DNA of 64,000 bases from Bathynomus jamesi (GCA_023014485.1 JAJOZX010012292.1:1-64000), one strand, 5' to 3'. Positions 32,400 through 43,625 are shown, counted from the stretch's first letter. Program-made: numbers and translations. The notes: generated by a model from the sequence alone, not told the origin.

Positions 32400-32870
32400 C
32401 CAACTTTTACCAACAAACCACTTGACATGAATGAATGAAAAACTTCACACGCATGGTTGATCATAATACAATATGTTTTGAACAAGACTCGGGTCCCTAC
32501 ATCAAAGGTCAAGGTTAAAAATTAGAAGTGAATGGTCAAATGGAGGTCCACACCGTAACTTTCGAACCACTCAGCATAAGTGGATAAAACTTCTCACACA
32601 TATGGATCATCACAAGAACAAGAATTGGGTTGTTCCATCTAAGGTTGTCCTAAAGAGAGGTCAAAGTTCAAATGGAGTTCCGCACATAACATTTGAACCG
32701 CTCTACATAAATTGATGAAACTTCACACACATACGGGCCATTACAAGACGGTGTTCTAAGTGAGACTTAGATCCCTGCATTAAAGTTCAAGGTCACAAGT
32801 AGAGGTCAAATGGAGGTTCACGCCATAATTTTTTAACTACTCAACATAAATGGATGATCATAAGACGATG
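32400..32870 (+). repeat. Degenerate tandem repeat, unit ~130-150 bp, about 3.5 copies
   Basis: Four successive blocks begin with ACCACT(T/C)(G/A)(A/G)CATAA(A/G)TG-like sequence at about 32417, 32566, 32697 and 32835. Each is followed by GATGAAACTTC(A)CACACAT and CATCACAAGA, then AGGTCAA and AAATGGAGGT(C/T)CACACC. The units are diverged by substitutions and short indels. No frame spans them. A minisatellite, or the internal repeats of a larger element. Confidence 0.75.
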
Positions 32871-32950
32871 TGTCGATGTGTCTTGAGCAAGAATCAGTAT
32901 TTTAGCTAGTCCGAGTACACAAAAGCAATAATAAAACTTGACTGTTCACT

Positions 32951-33098
32951 TGGGCCGGCCGCACACAGGAGTCTTGCGACTCACGACTGACGATTTGAGT
33001 CGTGACGATTCGAGTCGAGTGCGATTTTACGTTGACAGAATCGGAACCCCCGCACACTGCAGCGACCGCCACGCAATTTCCACAATCGGCCGGCCTAA
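32951..33098. mobile_element. Possible short TIR element with GGCCGGCC ends
   Basis: The segment starts GGGCCGGCCGCACAC and ends CGGCCGGCC, giving a short inverted match. The interior is rich in GAGTCGTGACGATTCGAGTC-like direct and inverted copies. No convincing target duplication, so this may be only a palindromic GC patch. Confidence 0.3.
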
Positions 33099-33265
33099 GT
33101 TAGTGAACAATTCGGCTCGTAGCAGTTCCGACATAGTTTTACTGTTATTTGTTGTTATATCTGAAGTTTCCTGAATTTTACATCATCCCAGATACTGTAG
33201 TTACCATGCACTGAGGTCTTTGTATTTCAGTTTGATTTCGAGTAAAATAGGGTTCGAAGTTGATA

Positions 33266-33368
33266 CAGGGTGTTCAAAAAGAAACACGACCCATTGGCGA
33301 ATGCATATATCATTGTAACCTAACCCTTTTCTTTCTGTTTCGGGTTGCGTTTATTTTTGAACACCCTG
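33266..33368. mobile_element. Tiny mariner-type MITE (103 bp)
   Basis: Ends CAGGGTGTTCAAAAAGAAAC and the complement of CAGGGTGTTCAAAAATAAAC, flanked by TA on both sides. The interior is about 55 bp. No coding capacity. Confidence 0.85.
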
Positions 33369-33654
33369 TATAATATTTCATTGTTGCTATTCCTCTTAAT
33401 GTACTACTTTTAATCTTAATGTCCTTTGGATTATTTTTCACTTTTCTTCATGTGTGTCGACTCCTAAAGATACTATTGTGGTCATGATTACTTCTGGTTA
33501 CAGATGTATAATTAATAGAAATGACATAACTATTTTCCCTTATTGTAGTTTAGTATTATAATGTTACATCCTAGTTTGTAATTTTTATCTATCTATATAA
33601 CCCTAGTATCCAATTATTTATCTGTTGTGTAACCAAAGTGTTGTATTAAAGAGG

Positions 33655-34030
33655 TCTGAATGAAGTGCCATTGGCTTGAGTGAAGGTGGGATGACATGTA
33701 AAATACCTCTGGATGCGAAAGCGCTCTGTATCCTTTTTGAGTGTTGAAATATCCGCTGGGTTGTGCCAACGTTTTGTCTTGTCATAGCTCATTGGTTAAC
33801 TCCCGCAGCTATGTAATACTAACTCCTCTACCAGGATTCGAATGTGGGACATCTTGAGTAGAAGCTGCGGGCATTATCTAAGAGTTACGACGAGGTAAAA
33901 AATTGGCATAACCTGACGAATATTTAAACACACGAGGGAACACGTAACGCTTTCGCGTCCACGGATATTTTACGTATCAACCCCTCCCCTTCCCCCTCCT
34001 CCTGCGCTTGAACCAATGGAATTTTATTTA
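33655..34030. repeat. Long imperfect inverted repeat with tRNA-like sequence in the arms
   Basis: The left arm (GTGCCATTGGCTTGAG, TGTAAAATACCTCTGGATGC, GCGAAAGCGCT, then TGCCAACGTTTTGTC and TAGCTCATTGGTTAACTCCC) is mirrored by the right arm (complement at 33850-34025). The arm contains a tRNA box-A-like TAGCTCATTGGTTAACTC near 33786 and a box-B-like GGATTCGAATGTGGG near 33834. The arms are well diverged, so this is old. The layout parallels the perfect palindrome at 45813-46273, though the sequences are not the same. Confidence 0.55.
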
Positions 34031-34309
34031 ATTCTTTATAGTTTAACATTGGGGTCCCATAGATGGAAATATCACGCATGATTTTGTATAATGCAAAATT
34101 AACCACAACCAAGGTTCGAACCCGAGCGCTGTTTTATTTTAACACTCCTGTAAAGGATCTTTAACGGATGTTTCTGTAATCGCGTTTTTTTTTTTTTTTA
34201 ATTCAATCCTTGTATTTCAGATCACACGATGTCAGAGGCAACTGCACAGACTCGTGTCTTTTTTAACCAATTGTATGAAATTGCTGACGGGAAGGTAATG
34301 TTTTGATAT

Positions 34310-34335
34310 TTTGTAAGAGTTTCATAAATGTTAAA

Positions 34336-34376
<41 letters not shown>

Positions 34377-35015
34377 TATAAAACCCTGTTTCTAATATTA
34401 AAGAGTATTCTTAATGACTAAGAAACAACAGCAGCAATAACAACAACAACATAAAACTCAGAGAACTACGGTAAAGTTTTAACGTTTGCAGTGTTAAAAA
34501 ACAGTGTTAAAAACGAAGAAATTATTTTTATTTTTAAGTATTAATTAAGGCATTTGATGTTGCCATATTCAAAGTATCGACTTCTCTTCCTCGAGGAACT
34601 ACTTTCATAACTTTGGGAGGACATTCAACGTGGGAAGTTGTTTACGTTTGAGTAATGGTACTGAGACAGGCGATAATACCATCAACCAGGTAACCAAACC
34701 TAACCTAACCTAAACAAAACTGAGTGTGTAAAATCCTGAAGTTGCGTGAAAAGTAATAATTTGATTTATAGTTTTTTAATTGAAATCCAAACGCGAGTGA
34801 AATTTAAAAAAAAAAATCATTATATACAATAAAAGAGAGCAGTCTCTAAACTTTTTTAATGACCCCCCCCCCCCACACACACACACTACCTCCCTACTTT
34901 AACGCAACCGTAAGTGATTAAAATTTTGAAGAGATAAAAGACATCACATGTAGGAACTTGTAACTTCAGTGATCACCGACGAAAATGTACGAAGAATTTG
35001 ACGACTCAGAAACAT

Positions 35016-35058
<43 letters not shown>

Positions 35059-35085
35059 GCGCGCAGGGTAGACAATAAGTCGCTT

Positions 35086-35143
<58 letters not shown>

Positions 35144-35215
35144 AGGGTAGACAATAAGTCGCTTTACCTTCGTGTTATAACGAAACTCACTTCGGTAAAG
35201 CGACTTATGGCCCAC

Positions 35216-35261
<46 letters not shown>

Positions 35262-35920
35262 TGTTCTTGTGGATGTCATTAAACGAAAGCGCTTGAGCAA
35301 CATTTCGTGTTTTCTTTTTCTTTCGTGGTTATTTTCATATAAAATATAATATATATATATATAAAATTTTAATGTTCTAAAGAAATAATGAGAACCAACT
35401 AAGAATTGCGCAGCATTATTATAGGGCAAAAAGGTGCTACATGGCGTTAATGTAGCTTAGCGGGGTGTTAATGTTGCAAATAGAACCCAAAAAGGTTTTA
35501 TAAATAAAATTGTTATTGCATATTTTCGATCAAGAGAAAGGAATATCGTCGTCTGTGATTCGCTTTTATTTTATTTTCGTGGGTGAGGTACGGGTGGGGT
35601 GGGGGGGGGGGTGTGGGGGGGGGAGAAATGCATTATTTTGGACCGAAAATTTCGGCCAGTGAGCTTGTCGGTCACTTCCTGCGAGAGGGTATTTAGCAGT
35701 GATGTAGGACTCGAGACCCTTTTTTCTGCTCTCTCGGTCTCGGCCATTATGGTCTCAACAACATCACTAGTATTTAGTCTCAATGACATACCAGACTATT
35801 ATAAAAAAGCTCTATTTTTATTATATACAAATTAGCAGAGACTATTACGTTTGTTCTTAGAATTAGGAATTTATTAAACGAAGCATAACTAAATGTATTG
35901 ACACACAAACTAACTTAGCG
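34310..35920. other. No gene; several microsatellites and a small MITE
   Basis: Contains (TA)n at 34337-34381, three CCTAA-type units near 34700, poly-C plus (CA)n at 34863-34886, (CA)n at 35016-35034, (TA)n at 35039-35058 and 35092-35140, (CA)n at 35219-35258, (TA)n near 35350 and a G-rich tract near 35594-35622. The (CA/TA)-bounded MITE is listed separately. The rest shows no recognisable frame. Confidence 0.7.
35143..35216. mobile_element. Small MITE with TIR CAGGGTAGACAATAAGTCGC
   Basis: Left end CAGGGTAGACAATAAGTCGC, right end the imperfect complement of AGTGGGCCATAAGTCGCTTT, with GGTAAAGCGACTTAT shared. It lies in (TA)n on the left. The same left-end sequence also appears at about 35063-35092 without a right end, apparently a duplicated half separated by (TA)n. 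Confidence 0.65.
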
Positions 35921-36125
35921 TTACGTCGTAACCGGTGTCGTAACGCCGTTTCCCCTCGATCAGCGAAATTAGGCGACATTGGGTATGGACGGTAGTTGGA
36001 TGGGGGACCATCCTCCGCGCCCAGATTATGTAGCGACGACCGTTAGATGATTCGAATCAGACGTAAAGCTGTAGATTTCCTCCGACATGCGCGAAGGCTA
36101 TTAATCAACCCCATCATTACATTAT
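35921..36125 (+). mobile_element. 5S rRNA-derived SINE (SINE3-like), copy 1
   Basis: The head resembles 5S rRNA: CTCGATCAGCGAAATTAGGC, GACATTGGGTATGG and AGTTGGATGGGGGACCATCC correspond to the 5S internal promoter (boxes A and C). Next come TTATGTAGCGACGACC and the 3' module GATTCGAATCAGACGTAAAGCTGTAGATT, then GAAGGCTATTAATCAACCCC and an ATT-rich tail. Two further copies with the head are at 55903-56110 and 60151-60310, plus a damaged one at 43990-44210. It would be transcribed by pol III and mobilised by a LINE. Confidence 0.8.
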
Positions 36126-36353
36126 ATTTAATAATTTGACATAAAAAATACGCGAATCTTTTTTAATTCGCAGTAAATTCTCCTAAAAATAAATCCTATA
36201 ATTAAGTCACTATTAAAAAAAGAATCATTTAAACTTAATTTATGAGAACTAATTTAATAAATTAAAACAGATATGAAATTAAAAACTAAATTTATATAAC
36301 CATAAATAAGTAGGAACCAACAGAAATTATCTCAAATTACCTTTTTCTCTCTC

Positions 36354-36355
<2 letters not shown>
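36126..36355. other. No recognisable gene
   Basis: AT-rich sequence between the SINE and the (GA)n tail of the minus-strand LINE array. Confidence 0.6.
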
Positions 36356-36398
<43 letters not shown>

Positions 36399-36714
36399 AC
36401 AAGGACAAGAGGAAGCCTCAAAGACCTTTCGGTCCACTCTGGGAGGTTCCTGTTATTAAAAGTTTATTTTTCTTTCAACTATCCTAGCAGTAGTAGAAAA
36501 CTGGATAGAAAAGTAGAAGGCTCTCTCCCCACCCTCCGCTCCCTCCCTGCCAGAGGCAGGTACGGAAAAAGGTTGAAGAAAATACCTTGACCCTGGAAAA
36601 GTAGCCAAGGAAATTTTACAGGAAAGTGGAAAATATGTAAATAGCTCTATATTTAGCTTGCTCACAGAGACACCGTGCAAGCGAACTCCTGCAGAGTTTT
36701 CTTATGTTTTAATC
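36356..36714 (-). repeat. Family-B LINE 3' UTR with terminal hairpin and (CT)n tail
   Basis: Read on the minus strand: after the ORF2 stop comes a UTR of about 320 bases, then a hairpin at 36416-36446 (outer CCTC/GAGG, inner GACC-GAAA-GGTC). GTAAC and a (CT)n tail appear as (GA)n at 36356-36397 on the plus strand. The stem differs from family A (GGCC-GCAA-GGCC) but keeps pairing and a GNRA loop. Confidence 0.8.
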
Positions 36715-39398
36715 TTAAACTATGAGAGAATTCAGTACTTTGTCTAGCCTATTTTTAAACACATTTACACTTTGACTGGAAACAACCTCTGAGGGAAGTT
36801 GGTTCCAGATATTAACTATTTTATAGGAAAAGAAATTTCCGCAGACAGAGGTCCTAAATGTCTTTAGTTCCAGTTTAAACCCATTATTTCTTGTCGGATT
36901 GGCATTAAGTGAGAATAAGTTCCTGTAATCTACCCTGTCTATTCCTTTGAGCATCTTGAAGACTTGAATAAGCTGACCTCGCAACCTCCTCGTCTCTAAG
37001 CTAAACAGATTTAGGCGCTCCAATCTCCGTTGGTAGCTTTGCATTCTCATTGAAGGGATCAATTTTGTAGCCCTTGCTTGTACTCTTTCTAACCTTTCTA
37101 TGTCCTTCCTGAGGGATGGAGACCAAAACTGCGCACAGTATTCCAGCTGAGGTCTGACTAGAGAATTATAAAGAGACATTACAGTCTCCTTGTTCCGAAA
37201 CTGGAACTGTCTTTTAATATAACCTAATAATTTTAAGGCCCTCTTTTCGACTTCTGCGCAGTGCTTCGACGATTTCAGATCGTTGCTGATATAGACTCAT
37301 AAGTCTTTCTAGATCGGTCTCAGTCAAATTCCTTCCCAAGAGAGAGTAATCGGTCTTTGGGTTTTTATAACCTATGTGCATTACCTTACATTTGTCCAAG
37401 TTGAATGGCATCTGCCAAGTAGCAGACCATTCGCCCAACCTGTCAAGATCGTTCTGAAGCGTTCTTACGCCCTCCTCAGTACCTACACTACTTCCTAATT
37501 TCGTATCGTCTGCAAATTTGGAGATTGCACTTAGAAGCCCGACGTCTATATCGTTAATATAGATGATAAAAAGTAAAGGACCCAGCACGGAACCCTGTGG
37601 GACACCACTGGTGACGGGCGCCCACTCCGAAGCCACTCCATTTATTATCACTCTCTGCTTTCTATCTTTTAACCAATCCTCAATCCAGTTGGAAACGAGC
37701 CCGGTGATTCCTAGTCCTTTGACTTTAGCTATCAATCTAGCGTGAGGGACTTTGTCAAAGGCTTTTTGAAAGTCGAGATACGCTATATCTACTGCCCTAC
37801 TTGCATCGTACAGTGTATGCATATTATGGAAAAATTCTACCAGGTTTGTCAGACAGGATCTATGTCGCCTAAATCCATGTTGAGAATAAAAAATTAGATT
37901 GTTAGATTCAAGGTGATACACAATACGTTTTGTAATGATTGATTCCAACAGTTTGCCGACAACTGATGTTAAACTGATCGGGCAATAATTACAAGGATTT
38001 TCCCTCTCACCCTTTTTAAAGATAGGTGTTACATTTGCTAACTTCCAGTCAGTTGGAACTTTCCCTAACTCTATTGATTGTTTGAATATGGTTACTAAGT
38101 CGTCAACAACATTGTGGCTGACCTCTTTTAATACCCTTGGAAGAAATAAGTCGGGACCAGGTGATTTGTATTTATTCATCTTATCAATTAATTGCTGTAC
38201 CTCATTTCTCGTAAAACTTATGGTCTCTACGGGATTGTCACCATCATATGTAATCCGAGGACTTGGCACTTCTATTGTGTCTTCCTCCGTGAAGACTGTA
38301 ACGAAGAACTCGTTTAACGTATTAGCTATATCTTTATCACCTAATTTTAGTACGCCATTTCTATCTTTTAAGGGGCCTACAGAATTTTTAATTGGCTTTC
38401 TGCTATTAACATGGGCAAAAAATTCTTTAGGGTTAACTTTACAGAGTGAGGCAACTCTAGCTTCTTCATCACGTTTGGCTGATCTAATTAAGGACTTAAC
38501 CCTCCTACGTAGGTTTATATAGTTTTCTGAATTAGTGTGGTTGAAATGCGACTTACATAGTTTGTAGGCTCTATTTCTTCCCGTAATAGCCCTCCTAATT
38601 TCGTTGTTAAACCATTTCGGTGACTTTGTTGACAAGGAAACCATTTTAGTGGGTATAAAAGTGTTCTGTAATATTCTAAATTGATCCCTATATGAGCTCC
38701 AGGTGACATTGACATCCTCACTTAATAGAACTTCAAGTGTGTCTAAACTACTTCGGAAGCTTTCAAACCTAATCAAATTATGATCGCTGTTACTTAAATT
38801 TTCACCAATAGTCAGGTTAGAGACTAGGTCATCTTCGTTCGTGAATATGAGGTCTAGTTTATTATTACCCTAGTAGGCCCATCAACCATTGACTTAATAA
38901 GTTATCATCGGCAAATTCCAACAGTCTTGAGCCCTCAGCATCAGCTGTTTTATTTTCCCAATTTACATTACCACAATTAAAATCACCAAAAATCACACTG
39001 ATCTTATTATTCACTATTCTGCTTAATTTGTTATACAAGTTTATATCCTTATCTACGGGGTAGTGAGGTGGTCTATATACTAGAAGTAGCTGCACTACTT
39101 TATTATTTAGGTTTAGATCAATTCCCAACATTTCATGAGCAGATACGATATTACTGTTTACCGGGTGCAGGGAGTCCCGAGCATACAAAAGTACACCGCC
39201 GCCTTCCCTTCCGTTCCTATCTTTGTGAAACATTTTGTAACCTACCATTTCAAATTCTCCTACAAAATCCCTTGATTCAGAATGAATCCAGGATTCCGTT
39301 ATTCCGATGATATCAAAGTTCTCAGTTTTGACAAGCGCTATAAATTCCATTAGTTTGTTTCTAATTGACCTAGCATTGAAGAGCACAGTTTTGAGTGA
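36715..39398 (-). pseudogene. Family-B CR1-type LINE ORF2, nearly full length, few frame breaks
   Basis: Best ORF2 in the window. Endonuclease 39386-38865: LFNARSIRNKLMEF, ITESWIHSES, GGGVLLYARD, VYRPPHYP and GDFNCGNVNWENK; the frame breaks near 38870. From 38776 to 37214 a 520-codon frame covers linker (SPKWFNNEIRRAITGRNR), FTRNEVQQLIDKMNKYKSPG, YCPISLTSVVGKLLES (Cys replaces Arg), QHGFRRHRSCLTNL, LDFQKAFDKVPHARL, GVPQGSVLGPLLF, FADDTKLGSSVG and MPFNLDKCKVMHIGY. A two-base CT loss near 37308 shifts the rest, which is readable at 37179-36715 and ends NRLDKVLNSLIV. In a live copy it nicks DNA and copies the LINE RNA at the target. It is interrupted by only two or three small indels. Confidence 0.85.
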
Positions 39399-39524
39399 TT
39401 TTAAGTTGTGGCTTTTCCTAACTGGCCTGAGTCGTTTCCCGACGCAGTTGAACTAACTACTGGGGGAGTGGGACTAACTGCTGTTTGAGGGGGGCTAACT
39501 GCTGGGGGAGGGGGACTAACTGCT

Positions 39525-39525
<1 letters not shown>
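39399..39525 (-). repeat. 21-bp tandem repeat at the truncated 5' end of the family-B LINE
   Basis: On the minus strand four units of CAGCAGTTAGTCCCCCTCCCC-like sequence (21 bp) code for a Pro-rich string (AVSPPPPAVSPPQTAVSP), directly upstream of the ORF2 start region. It begins immediately after the (CT)n tail of the neighbouring family-A LINE. Confidence 0.7.
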
Positions 39526-39564
<39 letters not shown>

Positions 39565-39638
39565 ACCTCAAAAGGCCTTGCGGCCCATACCGAGGAGGTA
39601 CCAATGGCAACGGGTGCCACGGAAAATTTTCTACACAC
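39526..39638 (-). repeat. Family-A LINE 3' UTR, hairpin and (CT)n tail, minus strand
   Basis: Same organisation as 6125-6283, read on the minus strand: ORF2 stop, GAGTGTGTAGAAAATTTTCC, CACCCGTTGCCATTGG, hairpin with GGCC-GCAA-GGCC, then CT repeats with two TTTC interruptions, adjoining the 5' end of the family-B copy. Confidence 0.8.
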
Positions 39639-42320
39639 TCAAATAGTGGGCAAGATTTGGTCTAACCTTTTCTTGAAGTGATCCACAGAGGAACTATTCA
39701 CAACTTCTGAAGGTAACCTGTTCCACGTATCACAGATCTTATACGTAAAGTAATTCCCACACAAACTAGTCCTAAACCGTTTCAAATCCAACTTCCAACC
39801 ATTGTTGCGAGTTGGGTTATCGTTTAAACTAAACATGCTTCTAAAATCGACATCGTTGAACCCGCGTAAGAGCTTGAAAAGCCCGATCAGTTGACCGCGC
39901 AGCCTCCGAGTTTCCATCGAAAACGAGTTCAGGGCGCGTAACCGTCGATTGTAGCCCATATGCCTAACGGAAGGGGTTAACTTTGTGGCCTTCGTCTGCA
40001 CTCGCTCCAGCCTCTCAATATCTTTCCTGAGGGTGGGCGACCAGAACTGCACTGCATACTCCAGGTGCGGCCGAACTAGGGAATTGTACAGAGAGCACAA
40101 TCTCCTTGTTCCGAAACTGAAATTGCCTCCTGATATAACCCAACAGCTTCTGGGCTTTCTTTTCCACCTCTACGCAATGTTTAGTAAACTTAAGGTCGCT
40201 GCTAATTAGCACACCCAAGTCCTTTTCCAAATCAGTCTCATCGATATTACTCCCGAACATCGAGTAGTCCGACTTGGGATTGGCGTAGCCAATGTGCATC
40301 ACCTTGCATTTACCCAAGTTAAACGGCATTTGCCATTTTTCGGACCACTCTCCTATCCTACCTAGGTCCGCACGCAGTTGCTGGATCACTTCGGGCGTCC
40401 CAACATTGGCCCCAAGCTTGGTGTCATCAGTGAATTTGGCGATCCGACTGACGATGCCACCATCGATATCATTTATGTAAATGATAAACAACAGTGGCCC
40501 CAAAAACGGAATCCTGAGGAACCCCACTAGTGACCGGGGCCCAACCTGAACTAGCCCCTTTAATTACAACCCTCTGCCGCCTATTCTTCAGCCAGTTTTC
40601 AATCCACCTACCTACTTCCCCACCGATACCCAGCGCGCGGACTTTGGCCATTAGCCGGTGGTGAGGTATCTTATCAAAGGCTTTCTGAAAGTCGAGATAA
40701 AGTATATCAATCGCCCTACTCTTATCATACTCACTCAACATGACGTGGAAAAACTCGAGCAAGTTGGTGACACACGACCTATGCCGTCTAAACCCATGTT
40801 GGGAGTCCCTAAGCAGCTTGTAGGAATCCAAATGGTCAACGATCCTATCCGCTATTATCCCCTCTAATAATTTACCTACAACTGAAGTAAGACTAATGGG
40901 ACGACAGTTCCCTGGACTTTCGTGATCCCCTTTCTTAAAGATAGGGGTCACGTTGGCTTCCCTCCAGTCACCAGGCACCTGGCCGGTCTCCAACGATTTG
41001 TTGAAGGCTGTAGCCAGGCGGGGAGCCACCTGGTCGCGCACCTCCCGCAACACTGGGTAGAAACTGGTCTGGCCCAGGATCCTTAAACGCGCTCAGTTTG
41101 TCTATTCTATCGGCAACGACTGTAGCGGTACATCGAACACTATCCATGCCAGCACCTTCGTGCCTGACGCCTGGCTCGGGGATGACGCGGGTGTCCTCCC
41201 TGGTGAACACTCCCGCAAAGTACTCATCAAGCACATTAGCGATTTCCTCGTCGGAGGTCCGCAGAACGCCGCTGGGTCCTTTAATGGGCTTTCTACTATT
41301 CACATAACTGAAGAACTCATTAAGGTTCCCCTTGCAGAGGCTTGCCACCCGTAGTTCTTCGTTACGTTTCGCTAGCCTAACTTTCGTCTTCACTTCCCTA
41401 CACAGGCGGACATACGCTTCAGTGTTCTCGTGGGAACGATTGGCCTTCGCCCTCCTATACGCTACTTTCATATTTCGTATAGCCGAAGCGATGTCACGAC
41501 TGAACCACTTAGGCTGCGTTGAAGCAGGAGTGACCGGTTTTGAGGGTATGGCAGCAGACTGTAGCACCATAAACTCGTCCCGGAATGCACTCCACACACC
41601 CTCAACATCGCCGCCGACCCCTAACCCCATCTCACCTACGCTATCCCGGAGGCTAACAAAGTCCGCCCGCCGTAGATCAAGCTTACTGCCTCTCGAGTTA
41701 CTACGCTTCACCCGAGGGACGCACACACGGAACCTAATCAGACCGTGATCACTCCCGCCCAACGATTCATCAACGGTGAGGCCAGTGACGAGGTTGGCTT
41801 CGGTCGTGAATACTAAGTCTAGAACGCTTTCGCCTCGTGTAGGCTCATTGACCCACTGAGTGAGGAGGTTCTCATCAGCAAAGTCAACTAGCCTCTTCTC
41901 TTCAGCATCAGCAGTCCTGTCTTCCCACTTTATGCCGCGACAGTTGAAGTTTCCTAAAACTACACACATCCTATCCCCTAGCAGGCTATGGAGTTTGGTG
42001 TACAGGGCTGTATCCTCCTCGAGGAGGAGATGCGGAGGTCTGTACACCAAGATTAACCTATAGTTCGTCCCTCCCACGTTCAGATCGACGCCAAGCAGCT
42101 CCCGTTCCGATCGGAACTGGCAGTCAACCGGACTGAACGTCTCCCTCACGTATATTAGTACCCCTCCCCCCTCCCCACGGGTGCGGTCTTTGTGAAACAT
42201 TCTATACCCGGGAATTTGAACTCCCCAACGTAATCTCTACGATCAGTATGAATCCTAATCGACCTAGCATTAAAAAGCATTGCACGGAGGGAGCCTTCCC
42301 TATTCTGACCACCCCCTAGC
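39639..42320 (-). pseudogene. Family-A LINE ORF2, nearly full length, minus strand
   Basis: Frames 42200-40968, 41053-40469, 40527-40015 and 40100-39639 overlap in order. The endonuclease N-terminus (LFNARSIR, near 42290) has lost about 85 bases, joining SIR directly to IHTDRRDYVGEF and removing the catalytic Glu segment. Next: VYRPPHLLLEED, GNFNCRGIKWEDR (Asp of GDFN replaced by Asn), GGSDHGLIRF, PKWFSRDIASAIRN, ANVTPIFKKGDHESPGN, QHGFRRHRSCVTNLLEFF, LDFQKAFDKIPHH, FTDDTKLG (Ala to Thr in FADD), and the C-terminus ending HFKKRLDQILPTI. It is inactive from several lesions but structurally the most complete family-A ORF2. Confidence 0.82.
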
Positions 42321-42436
42321 ACCACCCGTTTCCCTAACAGCCAGGGCTGTCGGGAGTTCAAGAACGCCTCACCAACGAGGGGGGCAACTTCCGCAGGAGC
42401 CTGAGACCCCTCCAACAGGGAAGGAGGGTCACCCAC

Positions 42437-42756
42437 CTGTACCTAGACGCACCCTTCAGTTGAAGGTACGTCCGCCAACGGCTCATCTCTCCCCGGTGGG
42501 GGCCCGTCATCTCTCCCCGGGCTCGACCTCACCATTCTGTATAGGTGCCGGTCGAGCAGCGTGCCTAGCACACCTTTACCCTTGTCATTGAGGTGGACAC
42601 CATCCCTCTGGTAAAGGTCCCACCTACCGAAAATGCGTCGAAGGGGTCAATAAACCTCACGCCCAGCTGGACGCACAAGTCTTGCACCCTCTCGTTGATG
42701 CCAATGACCTTACTGAGCGCGTGGTCACTGGCACTCATCCGCGGTAAAATACCGCG
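42437..42756 (-). pseudogene. Family-A LINE ORF1 C-terminus (SGNH esterase end), 5'-truncated
   Basis: Minus-strand sequence equal to about 1508-1760 of the plus-strand copy. It reads GILPRMSASDHALSKVIGIN, VQDLCVQLGVRF, a damaged VSTSMT in place of DGVHLN, and the ORF1-ORF2 spacer. The copy ends abruptly at about 42756 within the codons for GILPRM, its 5' truncation point, next to a chance palindrome CCGCGGTAAAATACCGCGG. Confidence 0.7.
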
Positions 42757-42919
42757 GGAGGAAAATATTCATAACTTTAATAAAAAGACAAAAAGTGTAA
42801 TTGACCTGTTTACACGCTCCTGCTCACTTCAGCCGATAAATTAAGAGAAAAGAATAGACGAAAATAAAAATACATTTTATATAAAGCGACAAAACGCGTG
42901 GATTCTTCCACATGATTTG

Positions 42920-42980
<61 letters not shown>

Positions 42981-43015
42981 GAATCACAAAATAACACGTG
43001 ACCTTATTAATAAGC
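42757..43015. repeat. AT-rich stretch with (TA)n
   Basis: Short non-coding DNA, then a (TA)n tract at 42924-42974. Confidence 0.8.
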
Positions 43016-43100
43016 AAACAACCACAAGGAAAAGGAATATATCACGAAAGCGCTCGGACTTTGTGTTCCTTTTCCTTGTGGTTGTTTGCTTATATATATA
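43010..43100. repeat. Fold-back element 1 (CACAAGGAAAAGGAA arms)
   Basis: AATAAGCAAACAACCACAAG followed by GAAAAGGAA is mirrored by TTCCTTTTCCTTGTGG TTGTTTGCTTAT. The arms are about 30 bases, with a 30-base centre containing CACGAAAGCGCT. Bounded by (TA)n on the right. Confidence 0.75.
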
Positions 43101-43108
43101 TATATATT

Positions 43109-43453
43109 CCTCGGTAGTCTAGTGGTTAGCATCGCTGACTACAAATCCACCGACCCCGGCTCGCAGTCGGCGTGCAGCAAACCCAGCTGTTGATCCATCC
43201 ATTCAATAAAATTTGGTGGTAGATAAATCGGTACCCTGGGTAGCGTAGTGGTTAAAACGCTGGGTTGCTGATCGGGAGGTCATGAAGTCGAGTCCGGGCG
43301 AGGACTTGTAATTTCTGACCACCCGTGGTGGGTCGTGGTTCGTGGTTCGGATTCCAAGTTAAGCTGTCGGTCTAAGGACTAAGGTGGAGTAACAAGCTTG
43401 ACCTTCGTCAGAATGAACAATTCGGGCGAAAGCAAAACCAAAGTTAACCAAGG

Positions 43454-43455
<2 letters not shown>
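43109..43455 (+). mobile_element. tRNA-derived SINE (family T), composite copy with two tRNA-like units
   Basis: Head 1: CTCGGTAGTCTAGTGGTTAG with GCTGACTACAAATCCACCGA. Then GCAGCAAACCCAGCTGTTG and GGTGGTAGATAAATCGGTAC. A second tRNA-like unit follows at about 43229-43300: CTGGGTAGCGTAGTGGTTAA (box A), GTTGCTGATCGGGAGGTCA and AAGTCGAGTCCGG (box-B-like). The tail is GTGGTTCGGATTCCAAGTTA, AGTAACAAGCTTGACCTTCG, GAACAATTCGGGCG and AACCAAAGTTAACCAAGG. The copy at 25710-25973 lacks the second unit, so this one is a dimer or has an insertion. Confidence 0.75.
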
Positions 43456-43483
<28 letters not shown>

Positions 43484-43491
<8 letters not shown>

Positions 43492-43625
43492 CAAACCACA
43501 AGGAAAAAGAAAAACGATTCCAAAGCCTTTCGTGTATTCAAAGCTACACCTCGTCAGGGGTGTAGCTTTGAATACACGAAAGGCTTTGGAATCGTTTTTC
43601 TTTTTCCTTGTGGGTTTGCAGCATT
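43484..43625. repeat. Fold-back element 2 (long hairpin)
   Basis: Arms of about 65 bases are nearly perfect complements: GCAAACCACAAGGAAAAAGA, AAACGATTCCAAAGCCTTTC and GTGTATTCAAAGCTACACC, then the centre TCGTCAGG, then the mirror. It shares its outer arm (CACAAGGAAAA) with elements 1 and 3, and the CCT(C/G)(A/G)TCAGG centre with element 3. Followed by (TA)n. Confidence 0.8.

Noticed and set aside
36356..42756. Whole 6.4-kb minus-strand block as a single long LINE
   Set aside because: A (GA)n tail and complete 3' UTR at 39526-39638 separate two elements with different ORF2 sequences (families B and A).
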